DNA from: Pteria penguin | Lineage: Eukaryota; Mollusca; Bivalvia; Pterioida; Pteriidae | DNA length: 64,000 nucleotides | Direction: 5' to 3' | Assembly: GCA_035048485.1 (NCBI GenBank) | Contig: CM068583.1 | Location: 22,171,341 to 22,235,340 of the forward strand | Shown here: positions 12,857 through 27,800 of the stretch, piece by piece | How the letters are laid out: each line of letters starts with the position of its first letter | Numbering within the stretch: the stretch's first letter is position 1 | Notes under the pieces: model-generated | Told to the model about the DNA's origin: nothing | What the model saw: only the letters and a program-made list of their open reading frames with translations | Databases searched by the model: none | Made by a program: the position numbers and the translations under genes

Positions 12857-15800
12857 TTTTCCATTCCTACGAGCCTGAGTATCTTGATGAAATATTTACG
12901 ACATAGAACACGTAAGATATCGTTATTGTCCTGTCCAAACTATCATACTATACCGATAATATAGTGTCTTGATACTGATAATATTCATCGTCATTGATTT
13001 AACTTTGCAATCTGGATATTGTCTTACTTGCCCAAATGAAATTCTGTGTGTGGACATTTCTTGTCTTATCTCCTCATATCGCCTTAAATGTAAACTGAGC
13101 ATTTCCTTAACGAATTACATTCTGATCTGTTTCTGTGTCACACAGCTCTCGCACTAGACAGTACAGATATTTCATATTTATTTGCTATCATTTACATTGC
13201 ATACCAGTTCCCGTCGTGTTTTTCTCCCTATTTTGATTACGGTTACAGATACCATTAACTTCGAAAGACTGAAAATGAATATTTTCCATATATAGCGTTT
13301 TTCATTGTACGTATTTTTCTGCATTATTTTACTTTTGTGGCCAATTGAACAATTCATCTTATTTCTACGGTGATATTATATACAAACTTACAAGGGTCAA
13401 AGTTTCCGATTTTTCCCACGGGTTCTGTAATAGTAAAATGTCGTCGACACATCGGTAGTATGACCCTGAGATAATCGCAAAAACCAAATATAGATTTTGT
13501 ATTGGGCCCCTCTACAGCCTCATGTACAGTTTTCTGTGAGCATTGCACTCTGACTAAAAGGGCAGTAGAGACTATGACGGGCATTGTCTAAACCTTTTTA
13601 GAAGAGAGAGGGTCCTCCGGTCATTTCAAAAAAGTTTTTAGAAGTTTTAATGATATTTTCGTAAATTTCAAACCCAGTTTTTCCAAATAGGTGGATCCTG
13701 AACTGGAAATTATTAGATATTTAAAGGTATTTTTATCTCTAAATACAACAAAACATTTCACATTCTGCATACTGAAATTTAAAGTAATATTCTATCTAGG
13801 TAAAATTTTCGTAAGAATTTTTCTGAAATGGCCCACTGAACCTCGTCCTCTCTGACTGCATGTATTAACCGTGGCTCCTACAGATTAGGGACCTAAGCTT
13901 GCTGTCACATGAGCAGAACATTTCTGGCTCTTGTTGATGTCACATTATATTTTAACTCGTAGATTTTATTCCATAATGGTTTTTGTGTTTTTTATTATTT
14001 TTAAGACTTCTCAATTTCTTTTTCGGTGAATGGGAAGGTGAGCCAGTGAACCGGTTAACCACACCGATTCAGTGACTGCTATCGTTTGAATTTACCATCC
14101 TTATTTAGGTTGGTGATGCAGTTGCATTGTAATTAGATTTTTTTGATGTACTGTATTTTCCTATTTTACCCCTATTATTTTACAGAAGATGTCTGATCCA
14201 CTTAACACTAACATTTGACTTTTTGGCGATTTCAGGCATTTTTACTAACTATTGCATTTTGTTATTGTCGTAGACTTCAGGCACCCATGATAGCTTGAAC
14301 AGTTAATATGAATGCACTTGCGATTTGAGGGCTAACCCATTGTCATACGCCTCTGTTATGTACAATTGTAGTAGTTTTTGCAGGCTTCAGACCTTTGCGA
14401 CCCTTGCACTAGTGCCTATTTTTGACTCTGAGTCGCATATCTTGGTTCTGTATAGAAATTCCCGAAGACGTCGGTACCGTTATGTTTTCCTAACAAGTAG
14501 TCGCATGTGTTTGTTAGCTCTGATAGTTTTAGTTGTTCCGCAGACTTATACTGGACTTGGGTAGATCTGGGACATGCATACAAGCTGATACCGTAAAACT
14601 TCACGTTCAGTCTGTGTGTGGAATGCTGAGGGCGATTACTTACATACATAAGGACAACGCCAATCGCATGATGAATCGCCTCTCCGTACATTGTGGACTA
14701 AACATCAAGAGACCGTGTTTATGTACAGGACTTTCAGAGGACTTCCAAGCGGTGTGATAGCTATTAGATTGGACTTCGTCATTTGTAAATTTTCGATCGA
14801 TATCTAGATCTTCCCTCGTCGTCTTTCATGGCATTAGTCTATGAGAACAGACCTTTGGTGTGATGTATGACAAGAAAAGTTAAGATCGAGAGTGTTAAAT
14901 TCAGCGCATTAATGAATAATTTACGGAATTTAAGATAGGCGTGGGCATTTAACCTTGTGATATACGTTTGTATACAAGTTAGGAGCATCTGTGCAGATCC
15001 GTAGTAACACCTAGCTGCGAAAAAGTAAGTATAGACGCATAATTATCTTCAATGGTAGTGTGAAAAACTTTTTAAAACATAAAAACTGTAGGTTTATGCT
15101 TATGTACGATACATTAAAAGAGTAGATTTTGATTACACAAATTTTAACAGTTATTCTTTTGATTGCTGCGTCAAGTAGTATGAATTTTCATAAGCATTAC
15201 GATGAATGTGAAATAAACTTTTTAATCGATTAGATATTCGTAACTATCTCTGAATCCGAGAGTTAATGGCAGTTCTCTTGAGTAACGGACGATCTTGTAT
15301 GGACTGGATTACTGTAGCTTTTGTACTTTCATTTTGATTGTTTATACTATCCCCATGCAGTCAAAGCGGTAACTGTATACAGTTTTGTTTTACCAAAACC
15401 ATGCACTGTCAAGCCGATTGTAAGAAGGATTTGCGTAATAATGCAATTTACGCATCGAGATATATCCGAAAAAACTAAACCAGTACGCATTGAGATGGTG
15501 AATTGCTATAGTTAAGTTAAAATAGAAATGTTTTGATTTTCACTAACATTCGCAGTGATGCGACCTTTTAACTTGGAGGTTTGCGCGACCAAACTGAGTT
15601 CGCATTGCAAAGATGTTAGATAGATAATTTGCGAAATCTGGGTACGCATTGAAAAGATTTCTCCGAAATTTCCAACACCAAACTATGCACGCATTGAATA
15701 GGATGTCGATATGTAGATTTACGTAAGCAAACAATTTGCCCATACTGAAGTGATCTTTCTGAGATTTGCTTTGCAAACTACTCACACATAAAGAAGTATT

Positions 15801-18800
15801 CCTTTTATTAACATGCGTAATCAAACCATGCCATTATTGAAGTGAAAATATATTAAAAGTGTGTATTATAGCCTATGGATGCTGTCCTATGAAATAGTAC
15901 TATTTATAAGGACGAAATTGAAATATTCATAAGTATTCATTATGAATATTTCAATTTCATCCTTATAAATTGTAATATTTCATAGGACATTGCGCACACT
16001 GAACACGATGCTGATTATGTGTCGTTTGAGTAACCAGGCTATTTACGCAGTGAGAATGGGTCCTACTCGCAGTTAAACTATGTGCATGTAGCAAAAGTAT
16101 GCAATGGTCAGTTGTACATCATTATTTCACTTATCTGGTGACGGTATCTGCCTGATGTATTGCACTGAAATTATGGTCTGTGCAACGGACTCGAGTAGCT
16201 TATACCATGACACGGGCCTCGGTCTATACCATGACACGGGCCTCGGTCTATACCATGACATGGGCCTCGGTCTATACCATGACACGGACCTCGGTCTATA
16301 CCATGACACAGGCCTCGGTCTATACTGTCTCGTCTGAAGGATAAGATATTAAATCATCTTTAAAAAAATCTGAGCCGAACACGAAATCCGCACCATCGAA
16401 TAGCCACACTTTCGTTTCGGAATGGAAGTGCAAATAGCCACACTTTTGTAAAGAGTCCAATATCCACACTGGTTAAAAGTGTGAAGCATCAAATTATATC
16501 ACATATATGATATATAGTTTGTACATTGAATGTTTGTTGTTTGACGTCTATGACGATTATATCACTTGGTGAAGACACCCACCTGATGTATCACACAGAC
16601 ATTTAGTTTAATGCTTATTTGATTTGTAAACATAAGCCGGTGTGGCATAGTGGATGAGGCGCTCGGCTTGTGATCGAGAGGTCCCGGGTTCGACTCCCGT
16701 CTTGGGCGCACCGGTGTTCTGTTTTTCGGATGAGACAGTAAAAACCGATGTCCCGTGTCACGGTAGGCGTGGCACGTAAAAGATCCCTCACTACTTCGGT
16801 CATCTTTACGAGTCAAGGGGATGCGATACGTAAACCCCCGAGAGAAGTTTACGTAGCGCATCCCATTGACTCTTGAAGATGACTTCGGGTGGTCCATTGC
16901 AAAGGTCTACATTTGTATGCAATGCATCAGGCAGATGCCGTCACCATATACGTGAAATAATCGTGGAGTGACGTAAAGCAATATTGAGTCAATCCAGCAA
17001 TCAATTTTGAAAACATATACTATACATATTAAGCACAGAGATTTAGACCATATGCAGCTGACCTACCCTAAGCAATTGGGATCTTTTGTCTACCACATAC
17101 CACTTGTCACGTGACCTCGGTTATATTGTCTCATCCGAAGGATAAGACCCAGTTCAGCCACCGACAGGAGTCGAACGAGTACCATACCAGCTGAGCTAAG
17201 CAGGCCCAGTTTGCATGTCATAATACGATAGGAATGTCGTCTACATATTGTCCTCTTTCTTAACTTCGGATTTTGAATAATTAAAAGTAAGCAGATGAAT
17301 ACTCAATTTTAATTATTCATAATTAGAAGTTGGGAAAAGACAATATGATGTTACTCGGAAATCAATCAAAAATCAAGACTTTCCAATATATTCTCGGTAC
17401 GTACATATTACTCAGAATGGATGTTATGTTTAGAATCTATTTTAATTCTTCGTTTATTCTCCGTGTTTATAAAGAGGAATGGAAAGTTCTGTAAGTATGT
17501 CAGCGGGGATTAATTCTTTGAGTTTTAGCATTGAGAATAATTATTTTGCATCGATTTCCGTATTTTCGTACAATTTGAGTAGTGAACTGAAATTCAAATG
17601 CATATTTGTGCTCAAATGATTTATTTTTAATTAAGTTTTAATGGAAATAAGAATGCCTACTGCAGTCATATATGCGTAATCGGAGATGCATTTGCATTCG
17701 TTAGTGTCGTTATTTTGGGCTATTTGATGTTCTGCGTATTGTTTTCAGTATGTTACGAAACGTAAACATTGTTCAGCCCAGTTGTCGGTGCTTCGGTACT
17801 GACACATATTCTATACCTCAGAACTTACTGTGATAAAAGTTTATAAAATATTTTAAAAATATAATAAAATAAAATAAATAAATGAAATAAAATAAAAAAC
17901 CAAACGAACAAATACAAACAATCCAACCAAAACGTGAAGAGTATCTCCTCATAGACATCTTTGTCTGTAAATGATGTTAGGTTCTTTTATGCCTTTTTTT
18001 GTTATAAGTTAATTACAAATAAACAGAGAGACTACATCAAAAATGCGATATACCAATCGCTAAACTAGGTGAAACAAAAATTGATATGGAAACTACATGT
18101 TCCGTATCAGTTTGTTGTTCCACTGTGTTTGTCTTTCTGTATGTTTGTAATTATTGTCTAGAAGAAGGGGCAGATTGGCTTAAATAAATACTTTGTTCAA
18201 AGTATTAGATTAGTTATGACTTTTTGTGCTTTTAAATTTGACCTCAATTTTAAAGTGACTGGCATGTACTTTGGTACGTTGTTGTAATATTTCTTCTGTA
18301 GAAATTTTTGAAATGTCATCTGAAGTGTTCTGCAAATTGATGACGTCTGAAGGATTTTGTGTGATACATGATGTCCTACTGATGTCCTACTAACAGAATG
18401 CTTTGCACGAGTTCACCCTCTGAGACCTTTCATCTCTTCATCTCTTTTGTCGTGTGTTTTACGGGTTTGATGTTATGTCATGTTCTAATTTTTGAATCCC
18501 AAGTAAATTCAGAAATTAGAACTTGGCATTTATATAGGTGTTTGGTTGGTTGATTACAGTATTGCGCCACTCTTAACAATTTTTCCTCTGTAACTGTCCT
18601 ATCGAAAATTCCTGTATCTCTCATTCATTGTAAATATTTGTAGAGATATGATGATACCTTACAAATCAGAAAATTATATAATCCAATATGCCTTCCAAGA
18701 TACAAATCAAATGCAGAAATTTTCATGAAAATTTACTGGAATGACCTATTTTTCATAGCAGACAAACGCAAATTAAAATATAGTGTTACATAATTCAGTA

Positions 18801-21800
18801 TGACTGCCTACGCGTGCAGCCATCTTGAAAATGTGACTTGAGCTCTAGTGGTCGAGGACCAGGATAGTACTACTGTCATGGCGTTTCGTTCCTCGTATGG
18901 TGTCTGTAGTCTGTCTTAGCAATCTTTTGTTTCCTTGATTTTTGTAGTGATCATTTCAGTAAGGATACATAGTGATGTTACAATTTATGCTAAGAAACAT
19001 TAAGGTGGTCATGTAATGCAATGTGAGGGAAGAGTATGTTGATGGACCTGGTATGGTATTTTGAAGAATGTGGTCGGTGTACAAACAATGCTATATAATG
19101 AAGTGTAAGCAGCAAGGTCTCGTTTCAAGGTATAACTTAAAAAGGACCATTGTGGTATGCTGAGTTTTAAACTCGTCAAAGTCTCTTATTTTTAATTTAC
19201 TATAATTATCACTTTTAAAATGGAAATTTGTATGAATCTAATGCCCAGCTTTTTAGAATGAGGCCGTAATTGCTGCGCAGGAATCCTTTTAAAACCAACA
19301 GTATTGGTGATGAAAGTTGGATCCTCGGTCAGAGCCGTTGGAAAGTCTGACAGTGTACTTGATGTATATTAGATCCTCGGGTACAGCACGTGGGATTGCC
19401 TGACATTGTACATGATATATATTAAATCCTCGGTTAGAGCACGTGGGAGGTTCTGACATTGTACCTGCTGCAGAACAGCTCCGCGGTCAGAGCGCACATG
19501 AATGGCTTGACATTGCACCTGATGAAGATCGTGATTTTAATAGAAATGCTTGCATAATAATGTCACTGAAACAATATATATCCCTGATTAAAACAGGTAT
19601 TTGAAATCTAATTATCGATCCCTACATAGGAAAGATAATTTCCGCGATACACGGCTTCAATTAATTCATATAACAAATGCGTCGTGTGAGAAGCGAAACA
19701 TGATACGGGATAGCATATTATTTGTAAGTGGAATCGAGAAATTAGAGAAATGGAAACCTTTCCTCACCTGTTGGAGTCATCTGGGTATTGATGTTAAATT
19801 AATTGGAATGTGATTGACAATCTTTTGGAATGTGGACAAATTGTCAATGCCCTCATAAATTTATTTCTGTACCAGGTTTTCTAAATAAAAAGATCACACA
19901 TATATGACAATACACGCAACAATTCATTCAAAGTCCGTTTAGACATATAAGGCACGAATCTTTTAGTATTAACCTTGCCCTACATGTATCTTTTCTGGGT
20001 TTCATATACTTTTTGTCATGACCGCCGAAAGTAACGTCTACATAAAAAATTGTGCGCTTAGACGTTCTGACCAATACATTTAAAGACTGTTTAGTTAACA
20101 CATTACCCTTCCATTTGACCATGACTTATTGTGATAATTGAGGTAATGGTAAATTGATACGTTTTATATTATAGTTTAATGTGATTTTATGATTATGATA
20201 GAAGATAATTCAATTTGCAATAATGAAACTGGAAGATTTATCGTGATGTCGTTTAATTATACATCAGTTTTACATAAAGCCTTATATTGCTGTTGACGTA
20301 CACGAACCTTTGGTTCTGCCTATATGTAATAGACAAAGAAATTGATCACATTGTGATACTGATGTGAGATTAATTGGATTTTGATGTCTTTCTTCACTCG
20401 AAGTGGACAGTTGTCACGTATAACACTATTGTTGGAACAAAACAATGTTATAGGTTGTCATCCTGATTTAAGCATTGTCGATTTCTTGAGAAATAGATTC
20501 GATTTTATTGTACTCTGTTTCCGCTTTAGCGGTAAAGGCATATTGGATTTTAATCAATTGCCAGATCTGTTGTCTGTCTATTTGTCTGTCTGCTATAGCA
20601 CATAACATGACAAAACTTTTTATGCCACCGGAATCAACGATTCGGGGGCATCTAGTTTTTGGTCTGTCTGCTTGTCTGTGGCCCCCCAAAAAATGAAATA
20701 AGATAGAAAAATAATAACCCCCCCCAAAAAAGAAAATAATAAGTCCCCAAAACTACAGAACAACCCCCCCCCCCACACACACACAAACCCCAAAACACCC
20801 CCCCCCCCCCCCAAGAAAAAACCCCTTTAACATTCCAAATAACTTTTTAATTTTAAGAGATCAGGCTTTCATATTTCACGTGTATTCCTTGTGACAAAAC
20901 CTTTCCGTCGGTACCAAAATTTTGACCTCGTAAGCTTGACTGTCACCTTAGTGACTTACATTAAAAAAAATAACATGTTATACACATGTGAAATATGAAA
21001 GCCTTATCACTTACTGTAAGTGATAGGACTTTTATATTTAATATGTGTACTCCTCGTGACAAAACCTTTTCGTCGGTACCAGAATTTTGACCTTGTGACC
21101 TTGACCTTGTTGATGGTATTGTCAAGGGCATCGGTAGACGAGTGGGCTTATATCTGACCTCGAAACATTACTTTACATTGTTACCTTCGTTAAAGATGGC
21201 TTTGGCTGGTGGAAAGATATGCCGTCTCCTTCAAAAAAGGTAGATTGTAATCCTCGGGATATTAGGATTTCCTCCACCAAATAACAATGACTGCCATGTA
21301 AACTTACAAGAGATATAATCCTAGTATGTTTAGCGACAAATAATCAAAACGCATTTATTGTATATCGCACTTTGATTTCGTACTACTTCGTATGAGACAG
21401 GACATTTGTTGACGTTTTAATCTTGACCAGGAATACGTTAAGGCAACATTTCTTAACAATGTGATTTATTTTAAGTTGACTAATTTATTCCCATATCTGT
21501 TGCGATCTTAATTCGATTTCAGTTGAGTAGATTCTGCAATATTCCACATGCTTGAAGTAGTAGTAGTAGTAGTAATATATAAGATTTAAAAAAAACTCGT
21601 CACGGTGGTTTATATGCATACAGAAGTTGAAGTATCAGCACATACTCATTTCATTATTATATACTTATTTAAATGAAAGGGGGGGGGGGAGGATACAGAT
21701 TTCTAAATATTGAAACTGAATCTTATTAGCTAGCTTACAGGTTTGCTGGTATCGGAATATCAAGAGGTTATTCTTGTTTCAGTGTACAGATTACCATTGA

Positions 21801-24800
21801 CTTGGTCGGTTCGTGCAGTACACTGGTAGCAGAGACATTGATCAATGATGATAGTATTAGCCTGGATCAGCAAATAGCTACACTCTTGTTAGGTAAGACA
21901 TTGCAAATAACTACACTTTCGTAAGGTAAGACATTGCAGATAGCTACACTCCTGTAAGGTAAGACATTGTAGATAGCTACACTCTCATAAGGTAAGACAT
22001 TGCAGATAGCTACACTCTCGTAAGGTAAGACATTGTAGATAGCTACACTCTCGTAAGGTAAGACATTGTAGATAGCTACACTCTCGTAAGGTAAGACATT
22101 GTAGATAGCTACACTCTCGTAAGGTAAGACATTGCAGATAGCTACACTCCTGTAAGGTAAGACATTGTGGATAGCTACACTCTCGTAAGGTAAGACATTG
22201 TAGATAGCTACACTCTCGTAAGGTAAGACATTGCAGATAGCTATACTCTCGTAAGGTAAGACATTGCAGATAGCTACACTCTTGTAAGGTAAGACATTGT
22301 AGATAGCTACACTCACGTAAGGTAAGACATTGCAGATAGCTACACTCTTGTAAGGTAAGACATTGTAGATAGCTATACTCTCGTAAGGTAAGACATTGTA
22401 GATAGCTACACTCTCGTAAGGTAAGACATTGCAGATAGCTACACTCTCGTAAGGTAAGACATTGTAGATAGCTACACTCTTGTAAGGTAAGACATTGTAG
22501 ATAGCTACACTCTCATAAGGTAAGACATTGCAGATAGCTACACTCTCGTAAGGTAAGACATTGTGGATAGCTACACTCTCGTAAGGTAAGACATTGTAGA
22601 TAGCTACACTCTTGTAAGACATTGTAGATAGCTACACTCTCGTAAGGTAAGACATTGCAGATAGCTACACTCTCGTAAGGTAAGACATTGTAGATAGCTA
22701 CACTCTCGTAAGGTAAGACATTGTAGATAGCTACACTCTCGTAAGGTAAGACATTGTAGATAGCTACACTCTTGTAAGACATTGTAGATAACTACACTCT
22801 CGTAAGGTAAGACATTGTAGATAGCTACACTCTCGTAAGGTAAAACATTGCAGATAGCTACACTCTCGTAAGGTAAGACATTGCAGATACATGTAGCTAA
22901 TATCCTCGTAAGGTAAGACATTGCAGATAGCTACACTCTTTTAAGGTAAGACATTGCAGATAGCTACACTCTCGTAAGGTAAGACATTGTAGATAGCTAC
23001 ACTCTTGTAAGGTAAGACATTGTAGATAGCTACACTCACGTAAGGTAAAACATTGTAGATAGCTACACTCTCGTAAGGTAAGACATTGTGGATAGCTACA
23101 CTCTCGTAAGGTAAGACATTGCAGATAGCTACACTCTTGTAAGGTAAGACATTGTAGATAGCTACACTCCTGTAAGGTAAGACATTGTGGATAGCTACAC
23201 TCTCGTAAGGTAAGACATTGCAGATAGCTACACTCCTGTAAGGTAAGACATTGTGGATAGCTACACTCTCGTAAGGTAAGACATTGTAGATAGCTACACT
23301 CTCGTAAGGTAAGACATTGCAGATAGCTATACTCTCGTAAGGTAAGACATTGCAGATAGCTACACTCTTGTAAGGTAAGACATTGTAGATAGCTACACTC
23401 CTGTAAGGTAAGACATTGTGGATAGCTACACTCTCGTAAGGTAAGACATTGCAGATAGCTACACTCCTGTAAGGTAAGACATTGTGGATAGCTACACTCT
23501 CGTAAGGTAAGACATTGCAGATAGCTACACTCTCGTAAGGTAAGACATTGTAGATAGCTACACTCTCGTAAGGTAAGACATTGTAGATAGCTACACTCTC
23601 GTAAGGTAAGACATTGCAGATAGCTACACTCCTGTAAGGTAAGACATTGTGGATAGCTACACTCTCGTAAGGTAAGACATTGTAGATAGCTACACTCTCG
23701 TAAGGTAAGACATTGCAGATAGCTATACTCTCGTAAGGTAAGACATTGCAGATAGCTACACTCTTGTAAGGTAAGACATTGTAGATAGCTACACTCACGT
23801 AAGGTAAGACATTGCAGATAGCTACACTCTTGTAAGGTAAGACATTGTAGATAGCTATACTCTCGTAAGGTAAGACATTGTAGATAGCTACACTCTCGTA
23901 AGGTAAGACATTGCAGATAGCTATACTCTCGTAAGGTAAGACATTGTAGATAGCTACACTCTCGTAAGGTAAGACATTGCAGATAGCTATACTCTCGTAA
24001 GGTAAGACATTGTAGATAGCTACACTCTCGTAAGGTAAGACATTGCAGATAGCTACACTCTCGTAAGGTAAGACATTGCAGATAGCTACACTCTCGTAAG
24101 GTAAGACATTGCAGATAGCTATACTCTCGTAAGGTAAGACATTGTAGATAGCTACACTCTCGTAAGGTAAGACATTGCAGATAACTACACTCTCGTAAGG
24201 TAAGACATTGCAGATAGCTACACTCTCGTAAGGTAAGACATTGTAGATAGCTACACTCTTGTAAGACATTGTAGATAGCTACACTCTCGTAAGGTAAGAC
24301 ATTGTAGATAACTACACTCTCGTAAGGTAAGACATTGTAGATAGCTACACTATTGTAAGGTAAGACATTGTAGATAGCTACACTCTCGTAAGGTAAAACA
24401 TTGCAGATAGCTACACTCTCGTAAGGTAAGACATTGCAGATACATGTAGCTAATATCCTCGTAAGGTAAGACATTGCAGATAGCTACACTCTTTTAAGGT
24501 AAGACATTGCAGATAGCTACACTCTCGTAAGGTAAGACATTGTAGATAGCTACACTCTTGTAAGGTAAGACATTGTAGATAGCTACACTCACGTAAGGTA
24601 AAACATTGTAGATAGCTACACTCTCGTAAGGTAAGACATTGTGGATAGCTACACTCTCGTAAGGTAAGACATTGCAGATAGCTACACTATTGTAAGGTAA
24701 GACATTGTAGATAACTACATTCACGTAAGGTAAGACATTGTAGATAGCTACACTCTCGTAAGGTAAGACATTGCAGATACATGTAGCTAATATCCTCGTA

Positions 24801-27800
24801 AGGTAAGACATTGCAGATAGCTACACTCTTTTAAGGTAAGACATTGCAGATAGCTACACTCTCGTAAGGTAAGACATTGTAGATAGATACACTCTCATAA
24901 GGTAATACATTGTAGATAGCTACACTCTCGTAAAGTAAGACATTGCAGATAGCTACACTCTCGTAAGGTAAGACATTGTAAATAGCTACACTCTCATAAG
25001 GTAAGACATTGCAGATAGCTACACTCTTGTAAGGTAAGACATTGCAGATAGCTACACTCTCATAAGGTAAGACATTGCAGATAGCTATACTCTCGTAAGG
25101 TAAAACATTGTAGATAACTACACTCTCATAAGGTAAGACATTGTAGATAACTACACTCTCGTAAGGTAAGACATTGTAGATAGCTACAGTCTTGTAAGAC
25201 ATTGTAGATAGCTACACTCTCGTAAGGTAAGACATTGTAGATAGCTACACTCTCGTAAGGTAAGACATTGCAGATACATGTAGCTAATATCCTCGTAAGG
25301 TAAGACATTGCAGATAGCTACACTCTTTTAAGGTAAGACATTGCAGATAGCTACACTCTCGTAAGGTAAGACATTGTAGATAGCTACACTCTTGTAAGGT
25401 AAGACATTGTAGATAGCTACACTCACGTAAGGTAAAACATTGTAGATAGCTACACTCTCGTAAGGTAAGACATTGTGGATAGCTACACTCTCGTAAGGTA
25501 AGACATTGCAGATAGCTACACTATTGTAAGGTAAGACATTGTAGATAGCTACACTCTCGTAAGGTAAGACATTGCAGATAGCTACACTCTCGTAAGGTAA
25601 GACATTGCAGATACATGTAGCTAATATCCTCGTAAGGTAAGACATTGCAGATAGCTACACTCTTTTAAGGTAAGACATTGCAGATAGCTACACTCTCGTA
25701 AGGTAAGACATTGTAGATAGATACACTCTCGTAAGGTAATACATTGTAGATAGCTACACTCTCGTAAAGTAAGACATTGCAGATAGCTACACTCTCGTAA
25801 GGTAAGACATTGTAGATAGCTACACTCTCGTAAGGTAAGACATTGCAGATAGCTACACTATTGTAAGGTAAGACATTGTAGATAGCTACACTCTCATAAG
25901 GTAAGACATTGTAGATAGCTACACTCTCGTAAGGTAAGACATTGCAGATAGCTACACTCTCATAAGGTAAGACATTGCAGATAGCTACACTCTTTTAAGG
26001 TAAGACATTGTAGATAGCTACACTCTCGTAAGGTAAGACATTGTAGATAGCTACACTCTCGTAAAGTAAGACATTGCAGATAGCTACACTCTCGTAAGGT
26101 AAGACATTGTAGATAGCTACACTCTCGTAAGGTAAGACATTGTAGATAGCTACACTCTCGTAAGGTAAGACATTGTAGATAGATACACTCTCGTAAGGTA
26201 AGACATTGCAGATAGCTACACTATTGTAAGGTAAGACATTGCAGATAGCTACACTCTCGTAAGGTAAGACATTGTAGATAGCTACACTCTCGTAAGGTAA
26301 GACATTGTAGATAGCTACACTCTCGTAAGGTAAGACATTGCAGATAGCTACACTATCATAAGGTAAGACATTGCAGATAGCTACACTCTTGTAAGGTAAG
26401 ACATTGCAGATAGCTACACTCGTTCGGTTAATAGCTACACTCAAGCAGTAGGCAAGACTCTGCAAATAGTTACACCTATGCTAGGTAAGACATTGCAAAT
26501 AGTTACACTCTTGCTAGGTCAAATTTTGCAATTTGTTGCTCTCGTGTAAGGATTGCAAATACAAATAACCACACCTTTGTTTGGTAAGGCATTGCAAATA
26601 CAAATAGCTACACACTTGTTATGTAAGACAGTGCAAACAGCTACACTCTTCTTGGATAAGACATCGCAAATAGCTACACTCTTGTTATATAAAATATTGC
26701 AACAACTTACACACTTGTCAAGAAAACATTGCAAATAATTAAACTGTTGTTAGGTAACACATCACAATAACTACACATTTATTATCCAAGAAGCAGTAAA
26801 TAACTTTGCGTTTGTAAACAGCCACATTTATATGGTGGCAGCACCTGCCAGGTACTTTGCTTCAGAATTTTGTCATATGCTATGAATCGACCTGAAACAG
26901 TGAGGTATTTTTTATGGGCCAACCTATTAGTCTTTTAATTAAACAGATTTATTTCCCAATCAGGATGGTACCTACTGTAAAACAATTATGATGTCATCAA
27001 TTTTCTTTGAAAAGGTCATTTATGAACTATCATTTCCCTGAGTTTTAGATCGGTTTCCATAGAATTTGATGACGCCATAATTATTTTATGTCAGGTACCG
27101 TTCCGAATAGGAAGTAACTCTGTGCAATGAAAAGGCCAAATACTATGACATAGGGTTACAATATGTATTATACAATCTCTTAAGGACATAGAGGAAATAA
27201 CGGAGGCAGAAGATGATAAAATTTTGAAAATATATGAGCCGACAGTCAGAAAGAAGCCTAGGTCCTCAGACTTGAAGTGTAGGTTGATACCACTGTACTA
27301 ACCTGCCCATTCACTCAGATCACTCTTATATGCTGAGAAACGTCAAATCCACGTGATCAAATAGCCACACCTTCATTTGGAATAAAAGGGCAAATAACCA
27401 CACTATCAATCAAGACTCAGTTATCCACACCTGCTAAGCGTGAAGCATTAAATTATATTACATATAGTGGTCATACTCCTGATACATTAGGTATCAAATG
27501 ATACAGATTATGATTCTGTAGTAGCTTTTATATTATGAGTAATATCCATAACAGGTATAAACTATGAATAAAACATGTTATTGATATGTGAATGGAAATG
27601 ATGAGAGATTTACATGCTTGATGATTCTTATATACATTTACAAAGATGTAAGCCTTTCTCCAGCAGATAGAAATTTTACCTAACAGGTAGAAGCATAAAG
27701 GAATTGATTGCATTTTTTATAGATCATGATTTGAGGAAGAATCAATGATTTGTGAATTAGAAATTGGAGTTTCGAAATAAAATTTTTGTTTGTAGGTACC

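Larger units (their letters stand above)
7371..21782 (+). other. Intron 3, CpG-rich interior
   Basis: From about 7.37 kb CpG becomes common, unlike the gene-body DNA on either side. It contains the foldbacks, SINEs, bivalve repeats and microsatellites listed separately. Stretches 14.2-15.8 kb carry loosely repeated phrases ('tacgcattga', 'cagacttcagg') too diverged to define a unit. I see no convincing exon or gene; open frames here are under 100 codons and match nothing I recognise. Confidence 0.5.

Noticed and set aside
16637..16711. tRNA-His-like gene (GTG in the anticodon-loop position)
   Set aside because: The acceptor strand does not pair after the T-arm, and SINE body and tail follow.
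22897..24474. Minus-strand open frames up to 525 codons with [11 protein letters not shown] or [11 protein letters not shown] repeats
   Set aside because: They are the 33-bp minisatellite read in different frames. Several overlap each other, none has homology, and length follows only from the period being a multiple of three.
21893..26425. Recursive splicing sites (AG|GTAAG in each unit) or a ladder of 19-nt microexons
   Set aside because: Each unit does have CAG...AAG|GTAAG, but there is no real pyrimidine tract before either AG, so acceptor use looks unlikely.
21893..26425. CRISPR-like array
   Set aside because: Units are contiguous with no unique spacers, in a eukaryotic intron.
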